DNA from: Achromobacter sp. Root83
GTDB lineage: Bacteria; Pseudomonadota; Gammaproteobacteria; Burkholderiales; Burkholderiaceae_B
Assembly (NCBI RefSeq): GCF_001428845.1
Contig: NZ_LMIU01000006.1
Coordinates: forward strand, 134,195-198,194
Direction of reading: 5' to 3'
DNA: 64,000 nt
A program made the position numbers and the translations under genes. Of this stretch, positions 16,631 through 27,185 are shown piece after piece (the first letter of the stretch is position 1; each line of letters opens with the position of its first letter). The notes under the pieces were generated by a model. That model was not told where the DNA came from. It saw only the letters and a program-made list of their open reading frames with translations, and did no database searches.

Positions 16631-17653
16631 ATGCACGTCGGCAACCTGACAAACCGGCAGGTCGTACTGAAGGCGCGGCCGCAGGGCATTCCCCAGGCCG
16701 AGCACTTCGAGATACGCACCGCGCCCGTCCCGGAACTGAACGATGGCGAAGTGCTGGTCCGCAATCTGTACCTGTCCGTGGATCCGGCGATGCGCGGCTG
16801 GGTGAACGCGGCCGCCAACTATTCAGATCCGGTCGCCATTGGCGAGGTCATGCGCGCCTTCGCGGCCGGACGGGTCATTGCGTCCCGCAACCCGCGCTAC
16901 CCCGAGGGCAGCCTGGTCATGGGCCTGCTGGGATGGCAGGACTACGCGGTCACGGACGGCAAGGCCATCCGCCGCCAGGTGCTCGAAGCCGACCTGCCGC
17001 TGTCGCTGTCATTGGGCGTCCTGGGCCTGAACGGCGTCACCGCCTATTTCGCGCTGAACGCCTGCGGCGAGCCCAAGGCCGGCGAGACCGTGGTGGTGTC
17101 CACCGCGGCCGGCGCCGTCGGTTCGGTCGTGGGCCAGCTCGCGCGCCATCTGGGCTGCCGAGCCGTCGGCATCGCGGGCGGCGCGGACAAGGCGCGCCTT
17201 TGCGTCGAGGAGTTCGGCTTCGACGCCGCGTTGGACTACCATGGGCCCGACATGGCGCAAGCGCTGGCGCAGGCCTGCCCGGACGGCGTGGACGTCTACT
17301 TCGACAATACCGCCGGACACATCAGCGACACCGTGATCCCGCTGATCAACCGCCACGCCCGCATCGTGATCTGCGGCACCGCGTCCGTGAGCAGTTGGGA
17401 GCCCTGGCCCAGCGGCCCCCGTGTCGAGCGGCACCTGCTGAACAAGGCGGCGCGCATGCAGGGCTTTCTGGTGTGGGACTACGAGCACCGCTACGAGGAA
17501 GCCATTGCGGTGCTCGCCCCGCTGGTGCGCCAAGGGCGGTTGCGCTACCGCGAAGAGATCCTGGACGGCATCGAAGCCGCGCCGGGATCGATCGCCGATC
17601 TGTATCAGGGCAAGAACATGGGCAAACGCCTGATCCGGCTGGAGGATGCTTGA
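16631..17653 (+). CDS. NADP-dependent zinc-free oxidoreductase (MDR, CurA/PTGR type)
   Basis: The 340-residue medium-chain reductase opens [21 protein letters not shown] and has [13 protein letters not shown], a Rossmann segment [48 protein letters not shown] and the C-terminal [11 protein letters not shown]. These are the marks of the leukotriene B4 dehydrogenase/curcumin reductase branch, which reduces the double bond of enones with NADPH and lacks the catalytic zinc cysteines. The start follows GAGGAGACACCCC. The MarR regulator gene begins directly at the stop (TGAATG). It is divergent from the acyl-CoA operon and may be part of the same catabolic response. Confidence 0.88.
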   Translation: MHVGNLTNRQVVLKARPQGIPQAEHFEIRTAPVPELNDGEVLVRNLYLSVDPAMRGWVNAAANYSDPVAIGEVMRAFAAGRVIASRNPRYPEGSLVMGLLGWQDYAVTDGKAIRRQVLEADLPLSLSLGVLGLNGVTAYFALNACGEPKAGETVVVSTAAGAVGSVVGQLARHLGCRAVGIAGGADKARLCVEEFGFDAALDYHGPDMAQALAQACPDGVDVYFDNTAGHISDTVIPLINRHARIVICGTASVSSWEPWPSGPRVERHLLNKAARMQGFLVWDYEHRYEEAIAVLAPLVRQGRLRYREEILDGIEAAPGSIADLYQGKNMGKRLIRLEDA

Positions 17654-18127
17654 ATGGCCACGAAGGTTGCAGAAAACGCGGGGCAGGAAAACTGGGACCA
17701 GCGCCTGGGCTTTCTGATGCACGACGTATCGCGGCTGCGCCGCAAGGTCTTTGACGAAGTCATGAAGCCCGAGGGCATCACGCGTTCGCAATGGTGGGTG
17801 ATGGCGCATCTGTCGCGCCATGACGGCATGTCGCAAAGCGACCTGGCCGATGTGCTGGACCTGGGTCGCGCGGCGCTGGGCGGGCTGGTCGACCGCCTGG
17901 AAGCGCTAGGTTTCGTGCGCCGCGGCGCGGACGACCAGGACCGCCGGACCAAGCTCGTGCTGCTGACGGCCGAAGGCCGCGCCATGATCGAGCGCATGCG
18001 CGTCAAGAGCGACGCCATGAGCGAGGCCATCCTGCAGGGGCTCGATGCAGGGCAACGCCATCAACTGGCCGACATGCTGGGGCTCGTCAAGCGCAATCTG
18101 CTGGCCTTCGATACGTCCCGCGCATGA
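17654..18127 (+). CDS. MarR family transcriptional regulator
   Basis: The 157-residue dimeric winged-helix regulator has the DNA-binding core SQSDLADVLDLGRAALGGLVDRLEALGFVRRGADDQDRRTKLVLLTAEG (about residues 55-105), with the wing residues DDQDRR, and flanking dimerisation helices. Its ATG follows the oxidoreductase stop with no gap and its own stop overlaps the next ATG (ATGA), so the three genes are translationally coupled. It probably binds the compound dyad at 16581-16600 and is released by an aromatic or phenolic ligand, as is common for the family. Confidence 0.9.
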   Translation: MATKVAENAGQENWDQRLGFLMHDVSRLRRKVFDEVMKPEGITRSQWWVMAHLSRHDGMSQSDLADVLDLGRAALGGLVDRLEALGFVRRGADDQDRRTKLVLLTAEGRAMIERMRVKSDAMSEAILQGLDAGQRHQLADMLGLVKRNLLAFDTSRA

Positions 18128-19059
18128 ACCTGATCAAAGGCCGCAACGTGGCGCTGGCCCTCGGCATGCTTGCCACACCCGCGGGCGCCGCGGTGATTTA
18201 TGACAATCACGGCCTGGTGGTCGAAGTAGCCACCGCCAGCCGCAGCGACTGGAACACGGGCCAGCGCCAGAACACCCGCGCGACCACCATCGCGTTCCGG
18301 GGCGAGGCGCTGTGCGGCCCCGGCGTCGGCGCCCTGCTCCATCCCGCCAACGACGCCGCAGCGCGCGCGTTCTATTGCGCGGGGCCCGCAAAGGCGCTGG
18401 AAACCGACGCGGTGCTGGCGTTCTTCAATAGTTCCAGCGCCCCGGCGGTGCTGACCCACTTGCAGGTCGTCGACGGCGCGCTGCGCGTGAACCCGCTGGC
18501 GCTGTCGGACACGCCCGGCCGCAACCGGATCAACGGCACGTTGTTCCAGGACGCGCGGCTGCCCGGCTGGACCCGGGTCGATACGGCCTGGAACGAAACG
18601 GTGATGATCCGCCATGCGCCGCTGAAGGCGCTGAACCTGGGCGCGGGAAAACTGCTGGACGTGGCGGACGGCGTGGCCTACCTGGCCGTTCCGCCCGGAC
18701 GCGACGTGGTCGTGGTCCAGCCCGCTACCCGCGTCAAGGACGCGCACGGCTATCTGCAGTTCGTGCCGGAGGTGACCAAATTCGTGGATGCCCCCCTGGC
18801 GTTTCGCGCCGTCCGCATGAGCGACGGCCGCGAACTGGCGCGGCTGGATTTCAAGGACACCTGCTTGCGCCTGCCCGCGCTGGAATTCGACAGGCCGGAC
18901 CCGCTGCACCCGTCCTCGGCCAAGACGGACATTCCATTCGACAAGGTGCCCGGCTGGCGCGCCGGCGCCTTGCGGTTCGAGCAGGCGCAGGGCCGCGCCA
19001 CGCTGCGCCTGCAGCCGGGCGTGGCGCTGCCGCGCAAGCCGGGTTGCACACCAGGCTGA
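18124..19059 (+). CDS. Exported protein of unknown function
   Basis: I do not recognise this 311-residue protein. It begins with a signal-like segment (NVALALGMLATPAGAAV, cleavage near AGA-AV) and then shows mixed beta-rich sequence without lipobox or membrane anchors. Four cysteines in the mature part (FRGEALCGPG, RAFYCAGPA, FKDTCLRLP, RKPGCTPG) could form disulfides, consistent with a periplasmic or secreted location. The start overlaps the MarR stop, so it is the third gene of that operon, an unusual partner for a MarR/oxidoreductase pair. A GCCGGG/CCCGGC hairpin without T-run lies just after the stop. Confidence 0.7.
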   Translation: MNLIKGRNVALALGMLATPAGAAVIYDNHGLVVEVATASRSDWNTGQRQNTRATTIAFRGEALCGPGVGALLHPANDAAARAFYCAGPAKALETDAVLAFFNSSSAPAVLTHLQVVDGALRVNPLALSDTPGRNRINGTLFQDARLPGWTRVDTAWNETVMIRHAPLKALNLGAGKLLDVADGVAYLAVPPGRDVVVVQPATRVKDAHGYLQFVPEVTKFVDAPLAFRAVRMSDGRELARLDFKDTCLRLPALEFDRPDPLHPSSAKTDIPFDKVPGWRAGALRFEQAQGRATLRLQPGVALPRKPGCTPG

Positions 19060-19096
19060 TGGCCGGGTTCTGCGCCCGGCTTGCCGCGCGCGGCGT

Positions 19097-20668
19097 TCAG
19101 ATCAGGAACTGGCGATAGGCCTCGTTGCCGGTTTCCTCGAAATGCACATACCCCAGTTGCCGCAGGAACGCGTCCAGCGCCGCGTCGTCGGCCAGCGGCG
19201 CCTGGATGCCCACCAGCGCGGAACTGAAGTCCGCGCCCTGGTTGCGGTAGTGGAACAGGCTGATGTTCCAGTTGGGCGCCATCGCGGACAGGAACTTCAT
19301 CAGCGCGCCCGGACGTTCGGGAAACTCGAAGCGGAACAGGCGTTCGCCGCCCGCCAGCGGCGAACGCCCGCCCACCATGTAGCGGATGTGCTGCTTGGAT
19401 ACCTCGTTGTGCGTCAGGTCGGCGGCGGGAAAGCCCTGCTCCTGAAGCGCCGTCAGGATCTCGGCCGCTTCACCGCGCCGCGCGATCTGCACGCTGACGA
19501 AGATGCGGGCCGTCCGGGCATCGGCGATGCGGTAATTGAATTCCGTCACGCTGCGTTGCCCGACGACCCGGCAAAAGCGCCGGAAGCTGCCGCGCTCTTC
19601 CGGTATGGTCACCGCGAACACGGCCTCGCGCGCCTCGCCCACCTCGGCCCGGTCGGCCACGAAGCGCATGCGGTCGAAGTTCATGTTGGCGCCCGACGTG
19701 ATGGCCACCAGCGACTGGCCTTCGGCGCCTTCGCGTTCGACGTATTTTTTCAATCCCGCCACCGCCAGCGCGCCCGCCGGCTCCAGCACGCTGCGGGTGT
19801 CCAGGAACACGTCCTTGATGGCCGCGCACACGGCGTCGGTGTCCACCAGGATCACCTCGTCCAGATACTCGCGACACAGGCGGAAGGTTTCCTCGCCCAC
19901 CAGCTTGACTGCGGTGCCGTCCGAGAACAGGCCGACCTCGGCCAGGATGACGCGTTCGCCCACCCGCAGCGACTGCGCCATCGCGCAGGAGTCCTCGGTC
20001 TGGACGCCGATGACCTTCACGCCGGGATTCACCGCCTTCACGTACGCGCACACACCCGCCGCCAGGCTACCCCCGCCAATAGGCACGAAGATGGCGTGCA
20101 GGGGCTCGGGATGCTGGCGCAGGATCTCCATGCCAACCGTGCCCTGGCCCGCGATCACGTAGGGGTCATCGAATGCAGGAATGAAAGTCAGGTCCTGCTG
20201 TTGCGCCAGCGTCTGCGCATGGGCGAAGGCGTCGGTGTAGGAATCCCCGGCCTGGATCACGGTAACGGTAGGGCCGCCATGGGCGCGCACGGCATCCACC
20301 TTGACCTGGGGCGCCGTCTGCGGCACCACGATGATGGCGCGCACGCCCAGCTTGGCCGCCGAGATCGCGACGCCCTGCGCATGGTTGCCGGCCGAGGCGG
20401 TGATCACGCCGCGGTCGCGCGCGGCCTGCGGCGTGTTGCGCATCTTGTTGTAGGCGCCGCGCACCTTGAAGGAAAACACCGGCTGGTTGTCTTCCCGCTT
20501 CAGATGGACGGTGTTCTTCAGCCGCGCCGACAGGCCCCGAGCGGGGTCCAGTTCGGTTTCGCGGGCGATGTCGTAGACCCGGGCGGTCAGGATCTGCCTC
20601 AGGTATTCCATCGGCGAGGCGTTGCCGGCCTGGAATTCCGAAGTGGCGGTGGACGGTGTGTCGGACAT
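19097..20668 (-). CDS. ilvA: Threonine ammonia-lyase, biosynthetic
   Basis: The 523-residue PLP enzyme converts L-threonine to 2-oxobutanoate and ammonia, the first committed step to isoleucine. The PLP lysine is K68 in PVFSFKVRGAYNKM; the PLP-phosphate loop is PIGGGSLAAG and SAGNHAQG binds substrate. Two C-terminal ACT-like regulatory modules (ERGSFRRFCRVVG and ERPGALMKFLSAMAPNWNISLFHYRNQG) mark the long, isoleucine-inhibited biosynthetic form (E. coli IlvA is 514 residues). The start MSDTPS at 20668 is preceded only by a weak AGAGAA site. Upstream lie an attenuator terminator (20711-20735) and an isoleucine-rich leader peptide (20761-20823), so expression should rise when charged tRNA-Ile is scarce. 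Confidence 0.95.
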   Translation of the reverse strand: MSDTPSTATSEFQAGNASPMEYLRQILTARVYDIARETELDPARGLSARLKNTVHLKREDNQPVFSFKVRGAYNKMRNTPQAARDRGVITASAGNHAQGVAISAAKLGVRAIIVVPQTAPQVKVDAVRAHGGPTVTVIQAGDSYTDAFAHAQTLAQQQDLTFIPAFDDPYVIAGQGTVGMEILRQHPEPLHAIFVPIGGGSLAAGVCAYVKAVNPGVKVIGVQTEDSCAMAQSLRVGERVILAEVGLFSDGTAVKLVGEETFRLCREYLDEVILVDTDAVCAAIKDVFLDTRSVLEPAGALAVAGLKKYVEREGAEGQSLVAITSGANMNFDRMRFVADRAEVGEAREAVFAVTIPEERGSFRRFCRVVGQRSVTEFNYRIADARTARIFVSVQIARRGEAAEILTALQEQGFPAADLTHNEVSKQHIRYMVGGRSPLAGGERLFRFEFPERPGALMKFLSAMAPNWNISLFHYRNQGADFSSALVGIQAPLADDAALDAFLRQLGYVHFEETGNEAYRQFLI

Positions 20669-20710
20669 GGGGTTCTCTGCTTGGGTAGGCTTGCCCGGCA
20701 GAGGCGGCCA

Positions 20711-20735
20711 CAAAAAACCCGCCTCTTGGGGCGGG
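20711..20735 (-). terminator. ilvA attenuator terminator
   Basis: On the minus strand CCCGCC-CCAAGA-GGCGGG is followed by TTTTTTG, placed between the leader peptide stop and the ilvA start. Its left arm lies inside ACCCGCC, which can instead pair with GGTGGGT at the 3' end of the leader reading frame (an antiterminator with one G-U pair). This is the classic mutually exclusive arrangement of translation-coupled attenuation. Confidence 0.88.
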
Positions 20736-20760
20736 TGGCTGTGACTGTTGCGGTCGCGCG

Positions 20761-20823
20761 CTAACCCACCATTCTGGGAATGATGGTAATAATCAGCGAA
20801 ATGCGGACGGCGCGGAAATTCAT
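20761..20823 (-). CDS. ilvA leader peptide (isoleucine-rich)
   Basis: ATG to TAG encodes the 20-residue peptide MNFRAVRISLIITIIPRMVG. Five residues are isoleucine, four of them in the run I-I-T-I-I (codons ATT ATT ACC ATC ATT). The message over and after these codons folds into a 9-bp pause hairpin (CCATCATTC with GAATGGTGG, loop CCA, one G-U pair). When ribosomes stall on the Ile codons that hairpin cannot form, GGTGGGT pairs with the terminator left arm, and ilvA is read. AGGAG lies 13 bases before the ATG, rather far but usable. The peptide itself has no expected function; it is a sensor of Ile-tRNA charging. Confidence 0.88.
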   Translation of the reverse strand: MNFRAVRISLIITIIPRMVG

Positions 20824-20855
20824 GGGGCGTAGCTTGCTCCTGGCGCGCCGCTTTG

Positions 20856-22412
20856 TCAAACCGCGTCCGTGCGGCCGTTGTCCGCCAGCCCAGGCGCGGA
20901 CGCCGCCACTTCGGGCGGCAGCCCGTCACCGGCGCGGTGCCGGGCCATCTGGGTCACGATGCCGCGAAACATGCGCTCGCGCCCGGACGCATCCGGCACG
21001 CGCCGCACGAACAGATAGTCGTAGTGCGCCAGCATGCGCCGCAGCAACGCGGCGTCCAGGCCAAGCAGCAACTGGCGCAGGTCATCCGGCAGATCCTCGT
21101 CCGGGTGCGTGAGGAACAGGCCAAGCTGCATGCGCGTGAGCGGCTTGGTCTGGTAGAGATCGCGGTTGGCCTGCTCTGATGCGGCGCGGTCGCCTGTCGC
21201 CACCAGCGTCGTGCATTTGAGCACCTGCAGGAACACCTGGAACTCGGAGCCCGGTTCGGCCAGTTCGATGCCCTGGTCGAAGTCCGACACGGCCTCGGCC
21301 AGCCTGCCGCGGTTCAGCTTGAGCTGCCCCAGCACCGCGAAGGCAGACGCGTAGGCCGTGCCCTGCGCGAACGCCTCTTCGGCCAGCGCTTCGGCCAGGT
21401 CCAGGTGGCCCCGGCCGACAAAGCACAGCAGCTTGGCGGCCGCCAGCATCAGCATGGGGTTGTCGCGGATGTGCGGCAGCGCCTGGAATACCTGGGCCTC
21501 GATCCGCGGTTCCAGCTCGGCGGGCTGGCTGTCCAGATCCAGCACCAGCCGCGCGTACAGATGCGAGGCCGACATCAGCGCGGTCTGCGGATCGTCGGGG
21601 TGTTCGGCCCGCAGCTTGTCCAGTTCTTCGGCGGATTCCAGCCAGCTTTGCGGCGAGCGCGACAGCAGCAGCGCGGCGCGGTGCATGCGCAATTCGAAAG
21701 GCTCGTCGGTCGGGCCCGCGTGTTCGCCCCGGGCGCGCGTCTGGCTGCGCCAGATCTCGCTCTTGATAGATTCCGCGCAGGCGGCCGCGGCGCGCACCAG
21801 GTCCGGCGCTTCGCCGGGGCGGATCACCAGACGGTCGGCGCGCAGCGTGTGGCCGCCGGCGGCTTGGCGCAGCGCTACGGCGCAATGCACGCCCGCGTCG
21901 TCCTGGCGCAGGCCGATCTCCACCCGGAACGGCGCGGCCGCGCCGGCTTGCGCGCCCGGATGCAGGCTGACGCCCCGCTCGCTGGGCAAGCGCTCTCGCA
22001 AGGCGTCGGCCAGCGCGGTCAGGAAGGCATGGATGGACGGGTCTGCGCGCAGGCGCTCGGGGCCGGCCACCGGGCCGATGGCCACGTAGAGGGATTCGGG
22101 CAGGTCGGGCGCGGCAGCGGCGATCCAGCTATAGCCTTCGCCGTAGCTGGTGGCGATGTAGCGCGGCGCCCGGGCGGCATCGCCAAGCTTGGCCCGCAGG
22201 CGGTTGATCAGCAGATCCACGCTGCGTTCCAGGGCATCCGCGTCGCCTCGCTGGGTGACGTCCAGCAGGCGCTGACGCGGCAGAATCCTGCCCGCGTGCC
22301 CTATCAGGAGTTCGAGCGCGGCGGATTCCGCCGGCGTGAACGTGATCGACCTGGCCCGGCCGTCAGAGGCGTAACGAAACCGTGCGTCGAATATCAAGTC
22401 GCCAAACCGCAT
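20856..22412 (-). CDS. Winged-helix (OmpR/CadC type) regulator with C-terminal helical repeats
   Basis: The 518-residue protein starts MRFGDLIFDARF after CCAGGAGAGCAG. Residues about 10-100 form an OmpR/PhoB-type winged helix (FTPAESAALELLIGHAGRILPRQRLLDV, ERSVDLLINRLRAKLGD, YIATSYGEGYSW). No receiver domain precedes it and no membrane segment follows, unlike CadC or ToxR. The middle part is of unknown type; residues about 260-450 look like TPR-type helical repeats (WLESAEELDKLRAEHPDDPQTALMSASHLY, ASAFAVLGQLKLNRGRLAEAVSDFDQGIEL). The layout recalls the HilA-type group of one-component regulators. The target is unknown; it lies upstream of the ilvA leader on the same strand. Confidence 0.75.
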   Translation of the reverse strand: MRFGDLIFDARFRYASDGRARSITFTPAESAALELLIGHAGRILPRQRLLDVTQRGDADALERSVDLLINRLRAKLGDAARAPRYIATSYGEGYSWIAAAAPDLPESLYVAIGPVAGPERLRADPSIHAFLTALADALRERLPSERGVSLHPGAQAGAAAPFRVEIGLRQDDAGVHCAVALRQAAGGHTLRADRLVIRPGEAPDLVRAAAACAESIKSEIWRSQTRARGEHAGPTDEPFELRMHRAALLLSRSPQSWLESAEELDKLRAEHPDDPQTALMSASHLYARLVLDLDSQPAELEPRIEAQVFQALPHIRDNPMLMLAAAKLLCFVGRGHLDLAEALAEEAFAQGTAYASAFAVLGQLKLNRGRLAEAVSDFDQGIELAEPGSEFQVFLQVLKCTTLVATGDRAASEQANRDLYQTKPLTRMQLGLFLTHPDEDLPDDLRQLLLGLDAALLRRMLAHYDYLFVRRVPDASGRERMFRGIVTQMARHRAGDGLPPEVAASAPGLADNGRTDAV

Positions 22413-25119
<2,707 letters not shown>

Positions 25120-25160
25120 GCCCCTGCCCTGTTGGCTGGCGAAAGCTGGCCATTCAAAAA

Positions 25161-25193
25161 AGCCGGCAGCCCTTCGGGGTTGCCGGCTTTTTG
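25161..25193 (+). terminator. Intrinsic terminator after icd
   Basis: AGCCGGCAGCCC (25161-25172) pairs with GGGTTGCCGGCT (25177-25188; one G-U) around a TTCG tetraloop, followed by TTTTTG. A-residues on the left side give it some activity on the other strand as well. Confidence 0.92.
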
Positions 25194-25333
25194 TTTGAAT
25201 CAGACGAAGGGACATACCCGCACCACACCGCAAGCCCATTAGGCGACGGTACGCTGGACCACCTATTTTCGTGAGCCTGCATAACGAGCCCTGTCCAACG
25301 CTTTGCAGGCAGGCGTGTTACTGGAGGTGCACT

Positions 25334-25636
25334 GTGAGCAAGATCATTGAATCCTTGCGCGGCGATCTCGCCGCGCTACACAAAGCCGGATCGATAGACA
25401 AGATCACGATGCGCGCGTTCGACGCCATCTGTCCGCCCCCGGTGCGGGAATTCAGTCCCGCTGACATCAAGCGGCTACGTGAAGGATTACGATTCAGCCA
25501 GCCGGTCTTCGCCCTGCATTTACACACGACGCCATCTACCATCAGAAAATGGGAGCAAGGCGACACCCACCCCACCGGGCCGGCGCTCAAGCTGCTGAAC
25601 ATTCTTGCGGACAAGGGCTTGCAAGCCCTTCTCTGA
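25334..25636 (+). CDS. Small XRE/HigA-like helix-turn-helix protein
   Basis: The 100-residue protein has a C-terminal HTH (FSPADIKRLREGLRFSQPVFALHLHTTPSTIRKWEQGDTHPTGPALKLLNIL), the pattern of HigA/MqsA-type antitoxins and NadS-like regulators. GTG 25334 is preferred because GGAGGTG lies just upstream and the protein then starts SKIIESLRGDLAALHKAG, as in relatives; an ATG 21 codons earlier gives an odd cysteine-rich tail. Antitoxins of this type normally follow a RelE/HigB toxin gene. The roughly 200 bases upstream contain no such gene, so it appears to be an orphan. It ends 4 bases from the convergent fetB stop. Confidence 0.75.
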   Translation: MSKIIESLRGDLAALHKAGSIDKITMRAFDAICPPPVREFSPADIKRLREGLRFSQPVFALHLHTTPSTIRKWEQGDTHPTGPALKLLNILADKGLQALL

Positions 25637-25640
25637 CGCA

Positions 25641-26456
25641 TCAGTTCCGGTTCGCGGCGGTCCCCGGCTTCAAGCGGTCGAGCCGCAGCCTTCCGCGCTC
25701 GTCGGTCAGCCGGCGCATGGCGCCGTAGGCCGCGCCCATCGCCGCCATGCCGCTGGCCCCGCACAGCAGGAACATCAGCAGGATCTGGTATTTGGCGGCG
25801 TCCACCGGGTCCATGCCCGCGATGATCTGGCCGGTCATGATGCCGGGCAAGGTGATGATGCCGGCCGCCGACATCTGGTTGATGCTGGGCACGATGCCGC
25901 GCCGCACGGACTCGCGCAGCAGGGACGAAAACGCCTGATGGACGGTCGCGCCCAGCGCCAGCCGGGCCTCGATCGCCAGCTTTTCCCGCCGGACGCCGGC
26001 CAGCATGCCGTCCAGCGCCAGGCTGGCCGCGTTCAGCACGCTGCCCAGCACGATGCCGACCAGCGCGACCGTGTAGCGCGGGTCGTACCAGGGATCCGGG
26101 CGCAGCGCCGTGTTCAGGACAAACAGCGCCGTGACCAGGGTGGTGGACGCCACGGCCAACGTGCCGACCCAGCCGTTGCCATGCCCGGTCAGCCGCGCCT
26201 TGGGCCGTGCAGCGACTTCGCGCGCCGCCAGCGCCATCATCACGGCCACCACCAGCGCCGTCAGCCAGGGCGCGGCATGCGCGAAAACGACGCGCAGGAT
26301 CTGGCCGACCAGCAGCAATTGCACCACGGTGCGCACCGCCGCCCACAGTACCTGCCGCTGCAGGTTCAGGCGCAACGCGAAGGAAATCCCCGCGCTCAGC
26401 AGCACCAGCAACGACGCGATCACCAGATCCAGCGCCTGCAGCCTGATCACGTCCAT
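25641..26456 (-). CDS. fetB: FetB-type ABC transporter permease (UPF0014)
   Basis: The 271-residue inner-membrane protein has about seven hydrophobic segments and the UPF0014 blocks LRLNLQRQVLWAAVRTVVQLLLVG, DPWYDPRYTVALVGIVLGSVLN, EARLALGATVHQAF and IVPSINQMSAAGIITLPGIMTGQIIAG. In E. coli FetAB (YbbLM) exports iron and helps in oxidative stress. The start MDVIRLQALDLV overlaps the end of fetA by 10 bases, so the two are translationally coupled. Confidence 0.88.
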   Translation of the reverse strand: MDVIRLQALDLVIASLLVLLSAGISFALRLNLQRQVLWAAVRTVVQLLLVGQILRVVFAHAAPWLTALVVAVMMALAAREVAARPKARLTGHGNGWVGTLAVASTTLVTALFVLNTALRPDPWYDPRYTVALVGIVLGSVLNAASLALDGMLAGVRREKLAIEARLALGATVHQAFSSLLRESVRRGIVPSINQMSAAGIITLPGIMTGQIIAGMDPVDAAKYQILLMFLLCGASGMAAMGAAYGAMRRLTDERGRLRLDRLKPGTAANRN

Positions 26457-27088
26457 AGCGGCTCCAGGTGACCGTGCTCCATGCGCCACGTTCTGCGCGC
26501 CAGCCGGGCGGCCTGTTCGGCGCTATGGGTGACCAGCAGAATGGCCGCGCCGGTGGCCAGGACGCGCATCAGCTCCTGCTCCACGAGTCCGGTCGCCGCC
26601 TTGTCCAGGGCGGCGGTGGGCTCGTCCAGCAGCAGCACCCGCGGCGCCTGCAGCAAGGCGCGCGCCAGCCCCATGCGCTGGCGCTCGCCGGTGGACAGTT
26701 CATGCACCAGGGCATCCAGCTTGGATTCGGCCAGGCCCAGGCGGCCCATGATGTCCAGCGCCGCGGCGCGGTCCGTGTAGTGCGCGGACACATGGTCGTC
26801 CCACCAGCCGGCCTCGGCCTGGCAGTAGACGACGCGGCGGCGCCATTCGAAACCGCGCATGGCCGAACGCCTGCGCCCGTCCAGTTCGGCTTCGCCATGG
26901 CCGGGATCCAGGTCGGCGATCTGGCGCAGCAGCAGGGATTTGCCCGACCCCGACGCGCCGACGACGGCCGCGCACTCGCCCGCGGCAAGATCCAGGCTGA
27001 CGGGCGCCAGGCGCTGGCTGTACAGGCCCCGCAGCCTGAGCAGGGGCGCGTCGGTGGAAGCTGGAAGGGGAACTGGCGCGGGAGACAT
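26447..27088 (-). CDS. fetA: FetA-type ABC transporter ATPase
   Basis: The 213-residue ATPase shows Walker A GASGSGKSLLL, signature LSTGERQRMGLARALL, Walker B VLLLDEPTAALD and the switch His in LVTHSAEQ. VVYCQAEAGWWDDHV in the Q-loop region is typical of the FetA/YbbL group. It drives the FetB permease. The start is uncertain: ATG 27088 (MSPAPV) has no clear ribosome binding site, and ATG 27100 four codons earlier is an alternative. A terminator for the upstream ABC operon sits just before it. Confidence 0.85.
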   Translation of the reverse strand: MSPAPVPLPASTDAPLLRLRGLYSQRLAPVSLDLAAGECAAVVGASGSGKSLLLRQIADLDPGHGEAELDGRRRSAMRGFEWRRRVVYCQAEAGWWDDHVSAHYTDRAAALDIMGRLGLAESKLDALVHELSTGERQRMGLARALLQAPRVLLLDEPTAALDKAATGLVEQELMRVLATGAAILLVTHSAEQAARLARRTWRMEHGHLEPLWT

Positions 27089-27103
27089 GGGGCAGATCAT
27101 ATA

Positions 27104-27127
27104 GAAAAGCCCGCGGCAAGGCGGGCT
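27104..27127 (-). terminator. Terminator between amino acid ABC operon and fetAB
   Basis: AGCCCGC (27108-27114) and GCGGGCT (27121-27127) form a 7-bp stem with loop GGCAAG. The preceding AAAA becomes a U-run on the minus strand. The operon at 27186-29553 probably ends here; the T-tract is short, so some read-through into fetAB is possible. Confidence 0.6.
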
Positions 27128-27185
27128 GTCCATCCAGAGAGCAGCCCGCCGCAAGACGGGCCGTCCTTGGGATCCTGCCCCGGAA

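Noticed and set aside
19062-19080. GCCGGG/CCCGGC hairpin between the exported protein and ilvA stops as a terminator
   Set aside because: Only a 6-bp stem with no T-run on either strand; too weak to call.
20854-20859. TTGACA on the minus strand as -35 of the ilvA leader promoter
   Set aside because: The matching -10 position reads CAAGCT and would place the transcript start at the leader ATG, leaving no ribosome binding site. The real promoter is probably further upstream.
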